Under the pieces are notes generated by a model. The model saw nothing but the letters and a program-made list of their open reading frames with translations, was not told where the DNA came from and searched no databases. This document shows positions 24,958 through 35,128 of a stretch of DNA of 64,000 bases, one piece after another. This DNA is from Sulfurivermis fontis (GTDB lineage Bacteria > Pseudomonadota > Gammaproteobacteria > Thiohalomonadales > Thiohalomonadaceae), in assembly GCF_004001245.1 (NCBI RefSeq), contig NZ_AP018724.1, forward strand, positions 1,480,501-1,544,500, written 5' to 3'. A program made the position numbers and the translations under genes. Position 1 is the first letter of the stretch; the number at the start of each line of letters is the position of its first letter.

Positions 24958-26279
<1,322 letters not shown>

Positions 26280-26288
26280 GCTGGACCT

Positions 26289-27404
26289 CTAGGATTGCGC
26301 ACTGGCGGACGGCGTCTGCAGATGGATGCCGTCGGGGATGTGCAGGGTGGATGTGGGAAAGGCGATCTCGGCACCATGGCGCGCGATGATCTCCACCACC
26401 TTGAGCAGCACATCCTGTTTTACCGCATGGTAGTGCACCCAGTTGGTGGTTTTGGTGAAGGTGTAGATGAAGAAATCCAGCGAAGACGGCGCAAAGGCGT
26501 TGAAGTTGACGATCAGCGTCTGTGTGGCGTCGATTTCGGGATGCCGCTCCAGCATGGCGCGCACGTCGGCCGTGATTGCCGCCATTTTGCCGGCATCGTC
26601 GTAACGAATGCCGATGGTTTCAAAGATGCGGCGATGACTCATGCGTGACGGATTTTCCACTGCGATGCTGGAGAAGGTGGAATTGGGTACGTACAAAGGC
26701 CGTTTGTCGAAGGTGCGGATCACCGTCAGGCGCCAGCCGATCTGTTCCACCGTCCCCTCGATATTGCGATCGGGCGAGCGTACCCAGTCGCCCACGGCAA
26801 AGGGACGGTCGAGATAGATCATCAAACCACCGAAAAAATTGGCCAGCAGGTCCTTGGCGGCGAAACCGACGGCGATGCCACCGATGCCGCCGAAGGCGAG
26901 GATGCCGGAGATGTTGAAGCCAAGCGTCTGCAGGGCCATCAGCGCGGCGGTGATGCCGACGGACACGCGCAGCAGTTTTCCTACCGCGTCCACCGTGGTG
27001 GCATCGACGTTCCGCCCTTCCGCCGCCGCGCTGGTGAGGATGTCCTGCTCCATGTTGCGGATGAAACGGAACAGGAACCAGGCCAGGGCGATGATCACGC
27101 CCAGGCTGCGCAGCGGCGCCGCCGCCTCGAACACCACGACATCGGCGCGACGACCGAGGATATCCGCGGCAAAGGTGATACCCACCACCCAGATGAGCAG
27201 GGTCAGCGGCTGGCGCAGGGACTCGACGAAGATGTGATCCCAGTGGTGACGGGTCAGCAGCAAGCGGGCATGGAGACGTTTCAGCAGGCGTTTCTGGACG
27301 AAGTCCAGCATCAGGGTGGCGAACACCACCAGAAATACCTGCGCCACGAGAAACCAGGTTCCATCGCGCCCACCCATGCTCTGCCAGATCGATTCGAGAC
27401 TCAC
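26289..27404 (-). CDS. MscS-family mechanosensitive ion channel
   Basis: A 371-aa inner-membrane protein with about four N-terminal transmembrane helices, then the MscS pore/beta signature (GISGILAFGGIGGIAVGFAAKD) and the soluble domain. The latter includes FAVGDWVRSPDRNIEGTVEQIGWR and the family GRAL-type RPLYVPNSTFSSIAVENPSR. The start is GTG 27404, chosen for the GGAGGTGGC immediately upstream; an in-frame start at 27467 overlaps nagZ. It lies 13 bp after nagZ. Confidence 0.93.
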   Translation of the reverse strand: MSLESIWQSMGGRDGTWFLVAQVFLVVFATLMLDFVQKRLLKRLHARLLLTRHHWDHIFVESLRQPLTLLIWVVGITFAADILGRRADVVVFEAAAPLRSLGVIIALAWFLFRFIRNMEQDILTSAAAEGRNVDATTVDAVGKLLRVSVGITAALMALQTLGFNISGILAFGGIGGIAVGFAAKDLLANFFGGLMIYLDRPFAVGDWVRSPDRNIEGTVEQIGWRLTVIRTFDKRPLYVPNSTFSSIAVENPSRMSHRRIFETIGIRYDDAGKMAAITADVRAMLERHPEIDATQTLIVNFNAFAPSSLDFFIYTFTKTTNWVHYHAVKQDVLLKVVEIIARHGAEIAFPTSTLHIPDGIHLQTPSASAQS

Positions 27405-27417
27405 GCCACCTCCAGAT

Positions 27418-28464
27418 TCAGAAATCGAATTCCATGGTCGGATCCTGTGCCAGGCGTTCCACGGCATGCACCGCCTGCTGCCAGTGCGGGTCGCGATGCA
27501 ACGAGTCCCAACTCACCGGATGGCGGCCGTGCATGCGCGCCAGGCGCGTGTGCAGCACCGGATCATGCCGTGGCCTGAAGCCGTCGAGCACGGCCTCGAC
27601 ACCTGCCCGGTTGTTGCATACCAGCACCATATCACAGCCCGCCTCCACCGCCGCCGCGGCACGCCCAGCGTAATCGCCGCCACAGGCAGCGCCTTCCATG
27701 CTGAGATCGTCGGAGAAGATGACACCCTGAAAACCGAGACGACGGCGCAACACCTCGCCGAGCCAGAAGCGGGAAAAGCCTGCGGGTTGCGCATCGACCT
27801 TCGAGTACACCACATGGGCCGGCATGACTGCGGCCAGGCCGTAGCCGATCATGCGTTCGAACGGCACGATGTCCTCGGCATAGATGTCCTCATAACGCCG
27901 CTCGTCCACCGGCAGGGCCAGATGGGAATCCGCCTCCACCGCGCCATGGCCGGGAAAATGCTTGCCGGTGGCCGCCATGCCGGCCTTGCGCATGCCGACC
28001 ATGTAGCTGTGCGCCAGTTCGGCCACCACATCCGGGCTATGATGAAAGGCGCGATCGCCGATCACCCGGCTGACGCCGCGATCCACATCCAGCACCGGGG
28101 CAAAACTGAAGTCCACACCGACCGCGCGCAGCTCGCTGGCCATCACCCATCCCGTCGCCTCGGCCAGGCGGCGTGCCCGGCGCGGGTCGCGGGCATGAAT
28201 GTCGCCGAACACCCGCGCCGGCGGCAGCGGAGTGAAACCGGTGCGGAAGCGCTGCACGCGCCCGCCCTCATGATCCACCGCCACCAGCAGGCGCGGCTCG
28301 CGCAGTGCATGCACCTCGCGCAACAGCGCGCTCAACTGCTCGGGGGACTCATAGTTGCGCGTGAACAGAATCACGCCACCCACCAGCGGATGGCGCAAAA
28401 GCTCGCGCTCCTCCGGCAACAGCGTGGTGCCGTGCAGGTCCAGCATGACCGGGCCTAGCGACAT
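27418..28464 (-). CDS. nagZ: Beta-N-acetylhexosaminidase NagZ
   Basis: A 348-aa glycoside hydrolase family 3 enzyme. In peptidoglycan recycling it removes GlcNAc from anhydromuropeptides in the cytoplasm. Motifs: [24 protein letters not shown], the NagZ-specific [19 protein letters not shown] loop and the nucleophile region [11 protein letters not shown]. No signal peptide is present. I start at ATG 28464; an in-frame start at 28506 adds non-conserved residues. Confidence 0.96.
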   Translation of the reverse strand: MSLGPVMLDLHGTTLLPEERELLRHPLVGGVILFTRNYESPEQLSALLREVHALREPRLLVAVDHEGGRVQRFRTGFTPLPPARVFGDIHARDPRRARRLAEATGWVMASELRAVGVDFSFAPVLDVDRGVSRVIGDRAFHHSPDVVAELAHSYMVGMRKAGMAATGKHFPGHGAVEADSHLALPVDERRYEDIYAEDIVPFERMIGYGLAAVMPAHVVYSKVDAQPAGFSRFWLGEVLRRRLGFQGVIFSDDLSMEGAACGGDYAGRAAAAVEAGCDMVLVCNNRAGVEAVLDGFRPRHDPVLHTRLARMHGRHPVSWDSLHRDPHWQQAVHAVERLAQDPTMEFDF

Positions 28465-28529
28465 GGGGCAAACTCCATCGATCGAACCTGGGAAGTGTGG
28501 CGGCACGCAGCCACCACACAGTCGATGAT

Positions 28530-28976
28530 TTACAGCGGCAGATCCTTGACCACATCGACGATGACGCGGGTCTTGCCATTCATCAACACGACATCGGCAC
28601 CGACCTCCACCCGCACATAGCCGGGCGGCACCGGCGACAGCTCACGCTCCAGTTCCGGCGGTAGGGAACGTGTTTGCAGGCCCGGCGGCAGGGTGCCGTT
28701 CTTCTCCACCTGTTTCTGCAGGCCCGGCGGCAACTGCTCGCGCTTGGCCAGTCCCGGAGGCAGGCCGTTCTTGTGCGGTTTGTTACCCGTATGCTGGCGC
28801 TGCCGGGCCTCGTAATACTCGCGAATGCGTCTGCGGTCCTGCTCGTTGAAGGCCACCTCGACGCGCGTGTTCTCGTCCTGCACCACCACACGGCCGGATG
28901 TACGCACCGGCTCCAGCACACAACCCGACAGCGTCAGCGCCGCCAGCGTGGCAGCCACCACCTCAATCCTGCTCAT
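28530..28976 (-). CDS. Small lipoprotein with LPPGL repeats (RcnB/CigR-like)
   Basis: A 148-aa protein with a lipobox, LTLSGCVL (Cys19), after a short signal sequence, so it is probably lipid-anchored. The middle contains repeated LPPG units ([31 protein letters not shown]) about 11-17 residues apart. The C-terminus, [24 protein letters not shown], resembles periplasmic RcnB/CigR-type proteins. Function unknown. The start overlaps the L,D-transpeptidase stop by 4 nt, so they are translationally coupled. Apparent upstream extension in this frame is a shadow of the transpeptidase. Confidence 0.83.
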   Translation of the reverse strand: MSRIEVVAATLAALTLSGCVLEPVRTSGRVVVQDENTRVEVAFNEQDRRRIREYYEARQRQHTGNKPHKNGLPPGLAKREQLPPGLQKQVEKNGTLPPGLQTRSLPPELERELSPVPPGYVRVEVGADVVLMNGKTRVIVDVVKDLPL

Positions 28977-29473
28977 ACCCTCTCTCCCTCGGTAATCAAC
29001 ACACGGGTGCCGGCAGGCACCTGCTCGAACAAAGCCATGATATCGGCATTGCGCATGCGGATACAGCCATGCGAAACCGGCACGCCCAGCATCTCCTCGT
29101 CGGGCGTACCGTGGATGTAGATGTAACGGCGCATGGTATCCACCTGGCCGAGACGGTTTCTGCCGCGCTCCAGGCCGGACAGCCATAGGATGCGCGTCAG
29201 AATCCAGTCGCGCTGCGGTTCCGCAGCACGCAGTTCCGGGGTGAGTATCTCGCCGGTCGGACGCCGGCCGACAAACACCGTATTGGCCGGGCTGTCCGCG
29301 CCGATGCGCGCCCGCACCACATGCCACCCGCGCGGCGTGCAGCCGCTGCCGCTCACCTCGCCGGCCCCGTTGGCCGCGGTGGATACCGGCGCCTCCAGCA
29401 AGAGCTCGTCGCCTTGGTACAGGCGCAGGCGCTGCTCGGCGAGGCTGATTTCAATCCAGCGTTCCGCGTTCAT
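28973..29473 (-). CDS. L,D-transpeptidase (YkuD domain), no obvious signal peptide
   Basis: A 166-aa YkuD-domain protein with the catalytic block YIYIHGTPDEE...VSHGCIRMRNAD. The N-terminus (MNAERWIEISLAEQRLRLYQ) goes straight into the beta-strand repeats of the domain, without a signal peptide or anchor, which is odd for an enzyme that normally acts in the periplasm. The start ATG 29473 lies inside the upstream CYTH gene (23-nt overlap). The coupled lipoprotein may be a functional partner. Confidence 0.92.
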   Translation of the reverse strand: MNAERWIEISLAEQRLRLYQGDELLLEAPVSTAANGAGEVSGSGCTPRGWHVVRARIGADSPANTVFVGRRPTGEILTPELRAAEPQRDWILTRILWLSGLERGRNRLGQVDTMRRYIYIHGTPDEEMLGVPVSHGCIRMRNADIMALFEQVPAGTRVLITEGERV

Positions 29474-29945
29474 CCGCCGTCCAGTCCTTGTAGGGATGCT
29501 TGACCAGGCACACATTGTAATAACGCGGCTCGTGCGACACCTCGCGCCCGGCCCAGGGCGGCAACTGCAACGGCGCGTCCTCCGCCTCCAGCTCCACTTC
29601 GGCCACCACCAGCCCCGCATTGTCGCCGGCAAACACATCCACATCCCACACCCGGCCGCCGAAATGCACATGATGGCGCACCTTCTCGATGAGCGGCTTT
29701 TCGCACAGCGTATCGAGCATGGCAGCAGCATCGGCCAGCGGGATGGCGTATTCGTATTCCTGGCGCGTCACGCCCAGGGTGGCGCTCTTGATGTTGAGGC
29801 GTGCGTGATCACCTTCGATGCGCACACGCACCGAAGCCTGCTTCGACCCCACCAGATAGCCCTGGCGATAGCGCGTGCCGGCATCGGCCACCATCCGCCA
29901 GCCGTCGTCCTTCACCAGAAATTTGCGCTCGATTTCCATCGCCAT
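29451..29945 (-). CDS. CYTH-domain protein (inorganic triphosphatase/adenylate cyclase class IV type)
   Basis: A 164-aa single CYTH domain. The signature EIERKFLV is at the N-terminus, followed by VRVRIEGDHARLNIKSA (alternating basic residues), EYEYAIPLADA, EKVRHHV, WDVDVFAGDNAGLVVAEVELE and a closing SHEPRYYN. Bacterial members mostly hydrolyse tripolyphosphate. Three in-frame ATGs lie close together (29951, 29945, 29939); AAGGA 7 nt upstream favours 29945. It is the first gene of the seven-gene minus-strand unit. Confidence 0.92.
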   Translation of the reverse strand: MAMEIERKFLVKDDGWRMVADAGTRYRQGYLVGSKQASVRVRIEGDHARLNIKSATLGVTRQEYEYAIPLADAAAMLDTLCEKPLIEKVRHHVHFGGRVWDVDVFAGDNAGLVVAEVELEAEDAPLQLPPWAGREVSHEPRYYNVCLVKHPYKDWTADERGTLD

Positions 29946-30114
29946 GGTCATGTCCTTGCACAATGCCACCATGGTAGGCCATAGGGTCCGGTTTGTGTAT
30001 TCTTGACGGGCACGCATTCCCTTGTTTTTCCGGAACGAAGAGCTTGACTACCCACACCATGCCGGCCGGCAGCTGCCACCCCGGCTTGATTATCCACCCC
30101 CGGCCCCATGACCG

Positions 30115-30480
30115 ATGAAACCGATGCGCTCACACTACGCGGCCATAGCACCGTATCGAACCAGGGACGGTTCCGAGATCCGTGAATTGCTGCACCCGGC
30201 CGTGCACGGCAACCGCAATCAGAGCCTGGCCGAGGCCACGGTACAGCCTGGCCAGGCCACCGCCCTGCACCGCCATCGGCAGACCGAAGAGCTGTACCAC
30301 ATCAGCGCCGGCCACGGCGTGATGCAACTGGGTGGCGAGGAGTTTCCCATTGCCCCCGGCGACACCGTCTGCATCCCGCCCGGCACGCCGCACGCCGTAC
30401 GCAACACCGGCGACGAACCGTTGCGTATCCTGTGCTGCTGCGCCCCGGCCTACAGCCACGACGACACCGAACTGCTCTGA
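30115..30480 (+). CDS. Cupin-domain protein
   Basis: A 121-aa single-domain cupin: motif 1 is HRHRQTEELYHISAGHGVMQLGG and motif 2 is PGDTVCIPPGTPHAVRNTG. The His-x-His, Glu and His metal ligands are all present. A substrate cannot be deduced. The C-terminus contains a CCC run. It starts at ATG 30115 (an alternative at 30124 is in frame) and is 5 bp upstream of dusC. Confidence 0.88.
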   Translation: MKPMRSHYAAIAPYRTRDGSEIRELLHPAVHGNRNQSLAEATVQPGQATALHRHRQTEELYHISAGHGVMQLGGEEFPIAPGDTVCIPPGTPHAVRNTGDEPLRILCCCAPAYSHDDTELL

Positions 30481-30485
30481 GCACC

Positions 30486-31478
30486 ATGCGCATCCTGCTC
30501 GCCCCCATGGAAGGCGTCATCGACGCCCCGATGCGCCGACTGCTCACCGGCATCGGTGGCTACGACGCCTGCGTCACCGAGTTCCTGCGTCTCAGCGACG
30601 GCGAACTGCCTGAACGCATCTACCACAAACACTTTCCCGAACTGGCCCAGGGCAGCCGCACTGCCAGCGGCACGCCGGTGATCCTGCAGCTGCTCGGCAG
30701 CGACCCGGAACTGCTGGCCGTCAGCGCCCGGCGCGCCGTACACCTCGGCGCCACGGCCATCGACCTCAACTTCGGCTGCCCCTCCCGCTTCGTCAACCGC
30801 AAGGGAGGCGGCGCGGCACTGCTGCGCGAACCCGAACGCATCCATGACATCGTCCGCGCGGTGCGCCGTGCCTTACCCGGGGAAATCCCGGTCTCGGCCA
30901 AGATGCGCCTCGGCTACGATGCGCCGGACAACGCGGTGGAGATTTCGCTTGGAATTCAGGAGGCCGGCGCCGACTTCCTCACCGTCCATGCCCGCACCCG
31001 GGAGGACGGCTACCGCGCCCCCGTCCGCTGGCAATGGTTGCGCTCCATCAATGACGCACTGAAGATTCCGGTGATAGCCAACGGCGACATCAACAGCGTC
31101 GATGACTGGCGCCGCTGCCACGAGGTCAGCGGCTGCCGACACGCCATGCTCGGCCGCGGCGCCCTGATGCAACCCGATCTCGCCCTGCAACTGCGCGCCT
31201 GGCAGGAAGGCCGGGAGATCGCCGCCATGCAGTGGCCCACGATACGTCTCCTGCTGCCGCGGCTGCTGGAACAGTATGCGCCGGGAACCCGTGGCCTCAG
31301 CGCCCGTCTCAAGCAGTGGCTGGGGATGTTGCGACTGCGGCATACAGGGGCGGACAAGGTGTTTGCTCAGATTCGCTCTTTGCGGGAATTGGGCCGTATC
31401 TTGGAAATCGTAGGAAGAGCGGACGTTCCTGCACATATTTCGGGCCGCCCTACTGGGGACGGACATGCCTGCCAGTGA
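30486..31478 (+). CDS. dusC: tRNA-dihydrouridine synthase C
   Basis: A 330-aa FMN enzyme reducing a tRNA uridine (U16 in the DusC branch). Motifs: LLAPMEGVIDAPMR at the start, LNFGCPSRFVNRKGGGAALL with the catalytic Cys, VSAKMRLGYD, FLTVHARTREDGY and NGDI/LGRGAL. The 'MEGV' form and the 330-aa length favour DusC over DusA or DusB. The last about 15 residues (after VGRADVPA) look unrelated to the family, and the stop is only 17 bp before a MITE remnant, so the end may have been altered by insertion. Confidence 0.93.
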   Translation: MRILLAPMEGVIDAPMRRLLTGIGGYDACVTEFLRLSDGELPERIYHKHFPELAQGSRTASGTPVILQLLGSDPELLAVSARRAVHLGATAIDLNFGCPSRFVNRKGGGAALLREPERIHDIVRAVRRALPGEIPVSAKMRLGYDAPDNAVEISLGIQEAGADFLTVHARTREDGYRAPVRWQWLRSINDALKIPVIANGDINSVDDWRRCHEVSGCRHAMLGRGALMQPDLALQLRAWQEGREIAAMQWPTIRLLLPRLLEQYAPGTRGLSARLKQWLGMLRLRHTGADKVFAQIRSLRELGRILEIVGRADVPAHISGRPTGDGHACQ

Positions 31479-31495
31479 AATAGTGAGTGGATTTT

Positions 31496-31528
31496 GTCCA
31501 TGGACGGACTCATTCAGACATTCCTTAG
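31496..31528 (+). repeat. Remnant of an IS5-type MITE end
   Basis: The bases GGACTCATTCAGACATTCC plus TTAG, and the segment before them, closely match the right end of the MITE copy at 31529-31681 (GGACTTATTCAGACCTTCC plus TTAG), with a few substitutions and one indel. The remnant abuts the intact copy, which used the shared TTAG as its target. It is an older, decayed copy. Confidence 0.7.
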
Positions 31529-31681
31529 GGAAGCTCTGAATAAGTTCAGAGCTTCCGCGGCACAGGGATGTGCCGCCATTTTTCAACGACGACAAGTCGT
31601 TGAAAAATGAAGCCAAGCGAAAATCACACTTTTCGCTTGGCGTGGTCTGAGAAGTCCAGGATGGACTTATTCAGACCTTCC
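31529..31681 (+). mobile_element. MITE copy A (153 bp, IS5-type ends, five hairpins)
   Basis: It is flanked by the 4-bp target duplication TTAG (31525-31528 and 31682-31685), fitting the YTAR target of IS5-group elements. The termini are imperfect inverted repeats: GGAAGCTCTGAATAAG at the left and the complement of CTTATTCAGACCTTCC at the right. The right-end version GGAAGGTCTGAATAAGTCC is close to the IS5 terminal repeat known to me. It contains no ORF. The interior folds into five successive hairpins: GGAAGCTCTGAA/TTCAGAGCTTCC, GCGGCACA/TGTGCCGC, ATTTTTCAACGAC/GTCGTTGAAAAAT, GCCAAGCGAAAA/TTTTCGCTTGGC and GGTCTGA..AGTCC/GGACT..TCAGACC. An inverted second copy lies at 35129-35281. Confidence 0.9.
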
Positions 31682-31792
31682 TTAGCAAGTGCATCAGCAC
31701 ATACAAATACCAGGGTCTCGCCCCCCCTGCGAGCTTGAAAGATCGTATCGTCGGGACGCGCGATGGAGGGAGCCTCGAGAAGGCAGTGCCCT

Positions 31793-33127
31793 CTACTTCT
31801 TCCCCCTCACAAACAGCGCAATCGACTCCACATGCGCCGTGTGCGGGAACATGTCCATCACCCCGGCCTGCACCAGCCGGTAGCCATACTCGTTGACCAG
31901 TATTCCGGCATCACGGGCCAACGTGGCCGGATTGCAGGAAACATAAACGATACGTCCCACCTTCATCCTGGCGATATGTGCCAGCGTCTCCTGTGCGCCG
32001 AGGCGCGGCGGGTCGAGCAACACCTTGTCGAAGCCCTGCTTCCACCACGGCGAGTGTTCCAGATCACCGGCGAGGTCGGCGGCATGGAATTGAACGTTGC
32101 CCAGTTGATTCTCCGTCGCATTGACCCGGGCACGTTCCACCAGCTTGGTCTCGCCCTCCACTCCCACCACCTCGCGGCAGCGGCGCGCCAGTGGCAGGGT
32201 GAAATTACCGAGGCCACAGAACAGATCGAGCACGCGGTCTTCCGGCGTGAGCTCCAGCATTGCGATGGCCCGGTCGATCATCTGGCGGTTGATGTCGGTG
32301 TTCACCTGGGTGAAGTCGCCGGGCTTGAAGCCGAAGCTGACATCGTAGTTGTCCAGCACATAACGCAGCTGGATCTGCTCCGGCCACAGCGGTTGCAGCG
32401 AATCGGCGCCGCCCGGCTGCAGGTAAATATGGATGTTGTGCTCGATGGCGAAGGCCTTGAACCTGGCCTTGTCTTCGTCGCTCAGTTCGACCAGATTGCG
32501 CAGAGCCAGCGCCGTCTGCGTGTCGTCCACCGCCACTTCGATCTGTGCGATCTTGTCGCGCACCGACAGTGTGCCGATCATTGCGCCCAGCGCCTCGATG
32601 CGCTCGCCCACACTCGGGTGCAGCACCTCGCAGCGGGTCAGTTCTGCGAGGAACGGGCTACTGCGCTCGCGGAACCCCACCAGCACCTTGCCCTTCTTCG
32701 GCACGTACTTGACGCCCAGGCGCGCCTTGCGTCGGTAGCCCCAGTGCGGGCCGCGCAGCGGCGGCAGGACCTCCTGCGGCTGTACCTTGCCGATGTGCCT
32801 GAAATCATCCAGCAGCACCTTCTGCTTGTAGGCAATCTGCGCATCCGGGGCGAGATGCTGCATGGCACATCCGCCGCAGACACTGAAGTGCGGGCAGCGC
32901 GGCGCCACGCGCTCGGGCGAGGCGGTGATGATGTTCACCGCATCGCCCTCGTCGAAGTTGCGGTGGATGGCGCTGTAGGTGAACTCCACTTCCTCGCCCG
33001 GCAACGCACCGGCGACGAACACGGTCTTGCCATCGACCCGGCCGACGCCGCGGCCTTCATGGTTGAGGCTTTCGATGGTGACACGCACCGGCGTCGTGGG
33101 CAGAGGTTTCTTTTTGCGTCGGGACAT
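31793..33127 (-). CDS. rlmD: 23S rRNA (uracil-1939-C5)-methyltransferase RlmD
   Basis: A 444-aa enzyme: N-terminal TRAM domain (VTIESLNHEGRGVGRVDGKTVFV); iron-sulfur cysteines in APRCPHFSVCGGCAMQH plus a later ELTRCEVLHP; and a C-terminal SAM methyltransferase domain. The latter has DRVLDLFCGLGNFTLPLA, VLLDPPRLGA and the catalytic VYVSCNPATLARD. Start ATG 33127 (MSRRKKKP), preferred over a longer frame to 33184 that has no conserved residues. Confidence 0.96.
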   Translation of the reverse strand: MSRRKKKPLPTTPVRVTIESLNHEGRGVGRVDGKTVFVAGALPGEEVEFTYSAIHRNFDEGDAVNIITASPERVAPRCPHFSVCGGCAMQHLAPDAQIAYKQKVLLDDFRHIGKVQPQEVLPPLRGPHWGYRRKARLGVKYVPKKGKVLVGFRERSSPFLAELTRCEVLHPSVGERIEALGAMIGTLSVRDKIAQIEVAVDDTQTALALRNLVELSDEDKARFKAFAIEHNIHIYLQPGGADSLQPLWPEQIQLRYVLDNYDVSFGFKPGDFTQVNTDINRQMIDRAIAMLELTPEDRVLDLFCGLGNFTLPLARRCREVVGVEGETKLVERARVNATENQLGNVQFHAADLAGDLEHSPWWKQGFDKVLLDPPRLGAQETLAHIARMKVGRIVYVSCNPATLARDAGILVNEYGYRLVQAGVMDMFPHTAHVESIALFVRGKK

Positions 33128-33256
33128 AGCAGGTTTCGGTACTTTCAGTTCGCAGCCACGGCAGAAGAAAACGGAAAAAACCAATCTGGCGCGGAGCCAC
33201 AGAATATTCGAATCGATATCTCTGCGTCTCTGCGGCAGGGGGTGGAAGTTCTTATG

Positions 33257-34027
33257 TCAGCCTTTCCAGTTGGCGAGGAATTCGCTGAAGTGCGGCTTGT
33301 TCTCCTTGGCCAGATACTCGCGCACGCGCTGGCATTCGGCCTCATATTCGCCCGCCGTGAGGCGGCCGCGCATCAGCTCGAAGCGCAGGTAGACCAGGAA
33401 GGTGTTGAGCACATCGGTTTCGCAGTAGTTGCGGATGCCGGCGAGGTCGCCGGCCTGGAACGCATCCCACACCTTGTCGCCGCTCATGCCCATCTTGCCG
33501 GGAAAACCGAGCATGGTGGCGACTTCGTCCAGCGGCGCGTTGGCGCGCGCCTGGTAGCCGGCCAGCACGTCCATCACGTCGGTATGGCGATAGTGGTAGC
33601 GGTTGATGTAGTTGTTCCAGCGGAAACTCTGGTCCTCGTCACCGGTTTCCCAGTAGCGCGGCGCTTGAATCCCGTGCAGCAGGGCACGGTAATGCAGCAC
33701 CGGCAGGTCGAAGCCGCTGCCATTCCACGATACCAGGGTCGGCGTGAAGCGATCGATGCCGTCGAAGAATCGCTGCACGATCTCCTTTTCATCGGCCACC
33801 TCCTCGCCCAGTGACCACACCTTGAGGTCGTCGCGCGCGCGCAGCACCACCGAAATGGCGACGATGCGTTGCAGGTGCAGACGCAGAAAATCGCTGCCGG
33901 TTTCCTGGCGGCGCTTGTGGAACATCACGTTGGCCACATCGTGATCATCCAGCCCGTCCAGGCCGTACAGACGCCGGCCGCTGGCCACATCGGGTACCGT
34001 CTCGATATCGAACACCAGTACGTTCAT
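33257..34027 (-). CDS. PolB-like 3'-5' exonuclease family protein
   Basis: A 256-aa DnaQ-fold protein of the predicted 3'-5' exonuclease family related to DNA polymerase B. Exo I is VLVFDIETVPD (residues 3-13), Exo II is LVSWNGSGFDLPVL, and Exo III is near IRNYCETDVLNTFLVYLR. It is stand-alone, so its partner is unknown. The gene ends 129 bp before rlmD, and the gap contains a repeated CTCTGCGTCTCTGCGG motif. Confidence 0.9.
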   Translation of the reverse strand: MNVLVFDIETVPDVASGRRLYGLDGLDDHDVANVMFHKRRQETGSDFLRLHLQRIVAISVVLRARDDLKVWSLGEEVADEKEIVQRFFDGIDRFTPTLVSWNGSGFDLPVLHYRALLHGIQAPRYWETGDEDQSFRWNNYINRYHYRHTDVMDVLAGYQARANAPLDEVATMLGFPGKMGMSGDKVWDAFQAGDLAGIRNYCETDVLNTFLVYLRFELMRGRLTAGEYEAECQRVREYLAKENKPHFSEFLANWKG

Positions 34028-34051
34028 AACACCTCAGAATCAAAAGCTTTC

Positions 34052-34134
34052 AACGCAAAGACGCAAAGATCGCCAAGACCGCAACGATATGCATGGCATT
34101 CGTTCACTATCAACTCTTTTGCGCCCTTTGCGTT
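34052..34134. repeat. Imperfect inverted repeat of GCAAAG/CTTTGC units
   Basis: AACGCAAAG (34052-34060), followed by a further ACGCAAAG, is answered by CTTTTGCGCC and CTTTGCGTT (34126-34134). It lies in the 119-bp gap downstream of cysM. The pattern resembles dispersed 'GCAAAGACGCAAAG' intergenic repeats common in proteobacteria; a related one is at 41916-41979. Confidence 0.5.
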
Positions 34135-34146
34135 TAACGCCTTTTT

Positions 34147-35037
34147 TCACGCCGGGAACACGCCGGTGGACAGGTAGCGGTCGCCGCGGTCGCAGATGAT
34201 GCCGACGATGACGGCATTCTCCACTTCCTGCGACAACTGCAACATGGCGGCGACGGCACCGCCGGAAGAGACGCCGGCAAAGATGCCTTCTCGCGCCGCG
34301 AGGGCGCGGGTGGTCTCCTCCGCCTCCTGCTGACCGATGTCGATGGTGCGATCGACGCGGGAGGCCTCGAAGATGGTGGGCAGGTATTCCGGTGTCCAGC
34401 GCCGGATGCCCGGGATGCTGGCGCCTTCCGCCGGCTGCACGCCGACGATCTGAATGGCGGGGTTCTGCTCCTTCAGATAACGCGAGGTGCCCATGATGGT
34501 GCCGGTGGTGCCCATGGCGCTGACGAAATGGGTCACCTTGCCGTGGGTGTCGCGCCAGATCTCCGGGCCGGTGCCTTCATAGTGGGCCTGCGGATTGTCC
34601 GGGTTAGCGAACTGGTTCAGCACGATGCCCTTGCCTTCGCGTTCCATCTGGTCGGCCAGATCGCGGGCACCCTCCATGCTCGCCTCCTTGGACACCAGCA
34701 CCAGTTCGGCGCCGTAGGCGGCCATGGCGGCACGCCGTTCCAGGCTCATGTTCTCCGGCATGATCAGTACCATGCGGTAGCCCTTGATGGCAGCGGCCAT
34801 GGCCAGGGCGATGCCGGTGTTGCCACTGGTGGCCTCGATGATGGTATCGCCGGGCTTGATCCGGCCGCGCGCCTCGGCGCGCTGGATCATGGACAGGGCC
34901 GGCCGGTCTTTCACCGAGCCGGCCGGATTGTTGCCCTCCAGCTTCACCAGCAGGGTGTTGGAGGTGTTGCCGGGCAGGCGTTGCAGGCGCACCAGCGGGG
35001 TGTTGCCGACGAAGGATTCGAGGGTCGGAAAGTCCAT
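34147..35037 (-). CDS. cysM: Cysteine synthase B (O-acetylserine sulfhydrylase)
   Basis: A 296-aa PLP enzyme. The lysine is in the NNPAGSVKDRPA motif (residues about 35-46), the phosphate site is EATSGNTGIALA, and FVSAMGTTGTIMG and AGVSSGGAVAAM are conserved. Features such as the length and the 'IGQQEAEETTRALA' region match CysM rather than CysK. It makes cysteine from O-acetylserine with sulfide or thiosulfate, which is sensible in a sulfur oxidiser. It is divergent from the Hpt gene, with MITE copy B between them. Confidence 0.95.
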   Translation of the reverse strand: MDFPTLESFVGNTPLVRLQRLPGNTSNTLLVKLEGNNPAGSVKDRPALSMIQRAEARGRIKPGDTIIEATSGNTGIALAMAAAIKGYRMVLIMPENMSLERRAAMAAYGAELVLVSKEASMEGARDLADQMEREGKGIVLNQFANPDNPQAHYEGTGPEIWRDTHGKVTHFVSAMGTTGTIMGTSRYLKEQNPAIQIVGVQPAEGASIPGIRRWTPEYLPTIFEASRVDRTIDIGQQEAEETTRALAAREGIFAGVSSGGAVAAMLQLSQEVENAVIVGIICDRGDRYLSTGVFPA

Positions 35038-35128
35038 ATTTTGACTAATCCTGTGCCAGGGGATTGATTTACCGCGGATTATAAATCAATCCTTGCCAGC
35101 ACCGGTGATTTCATTACACTTGAACTAA

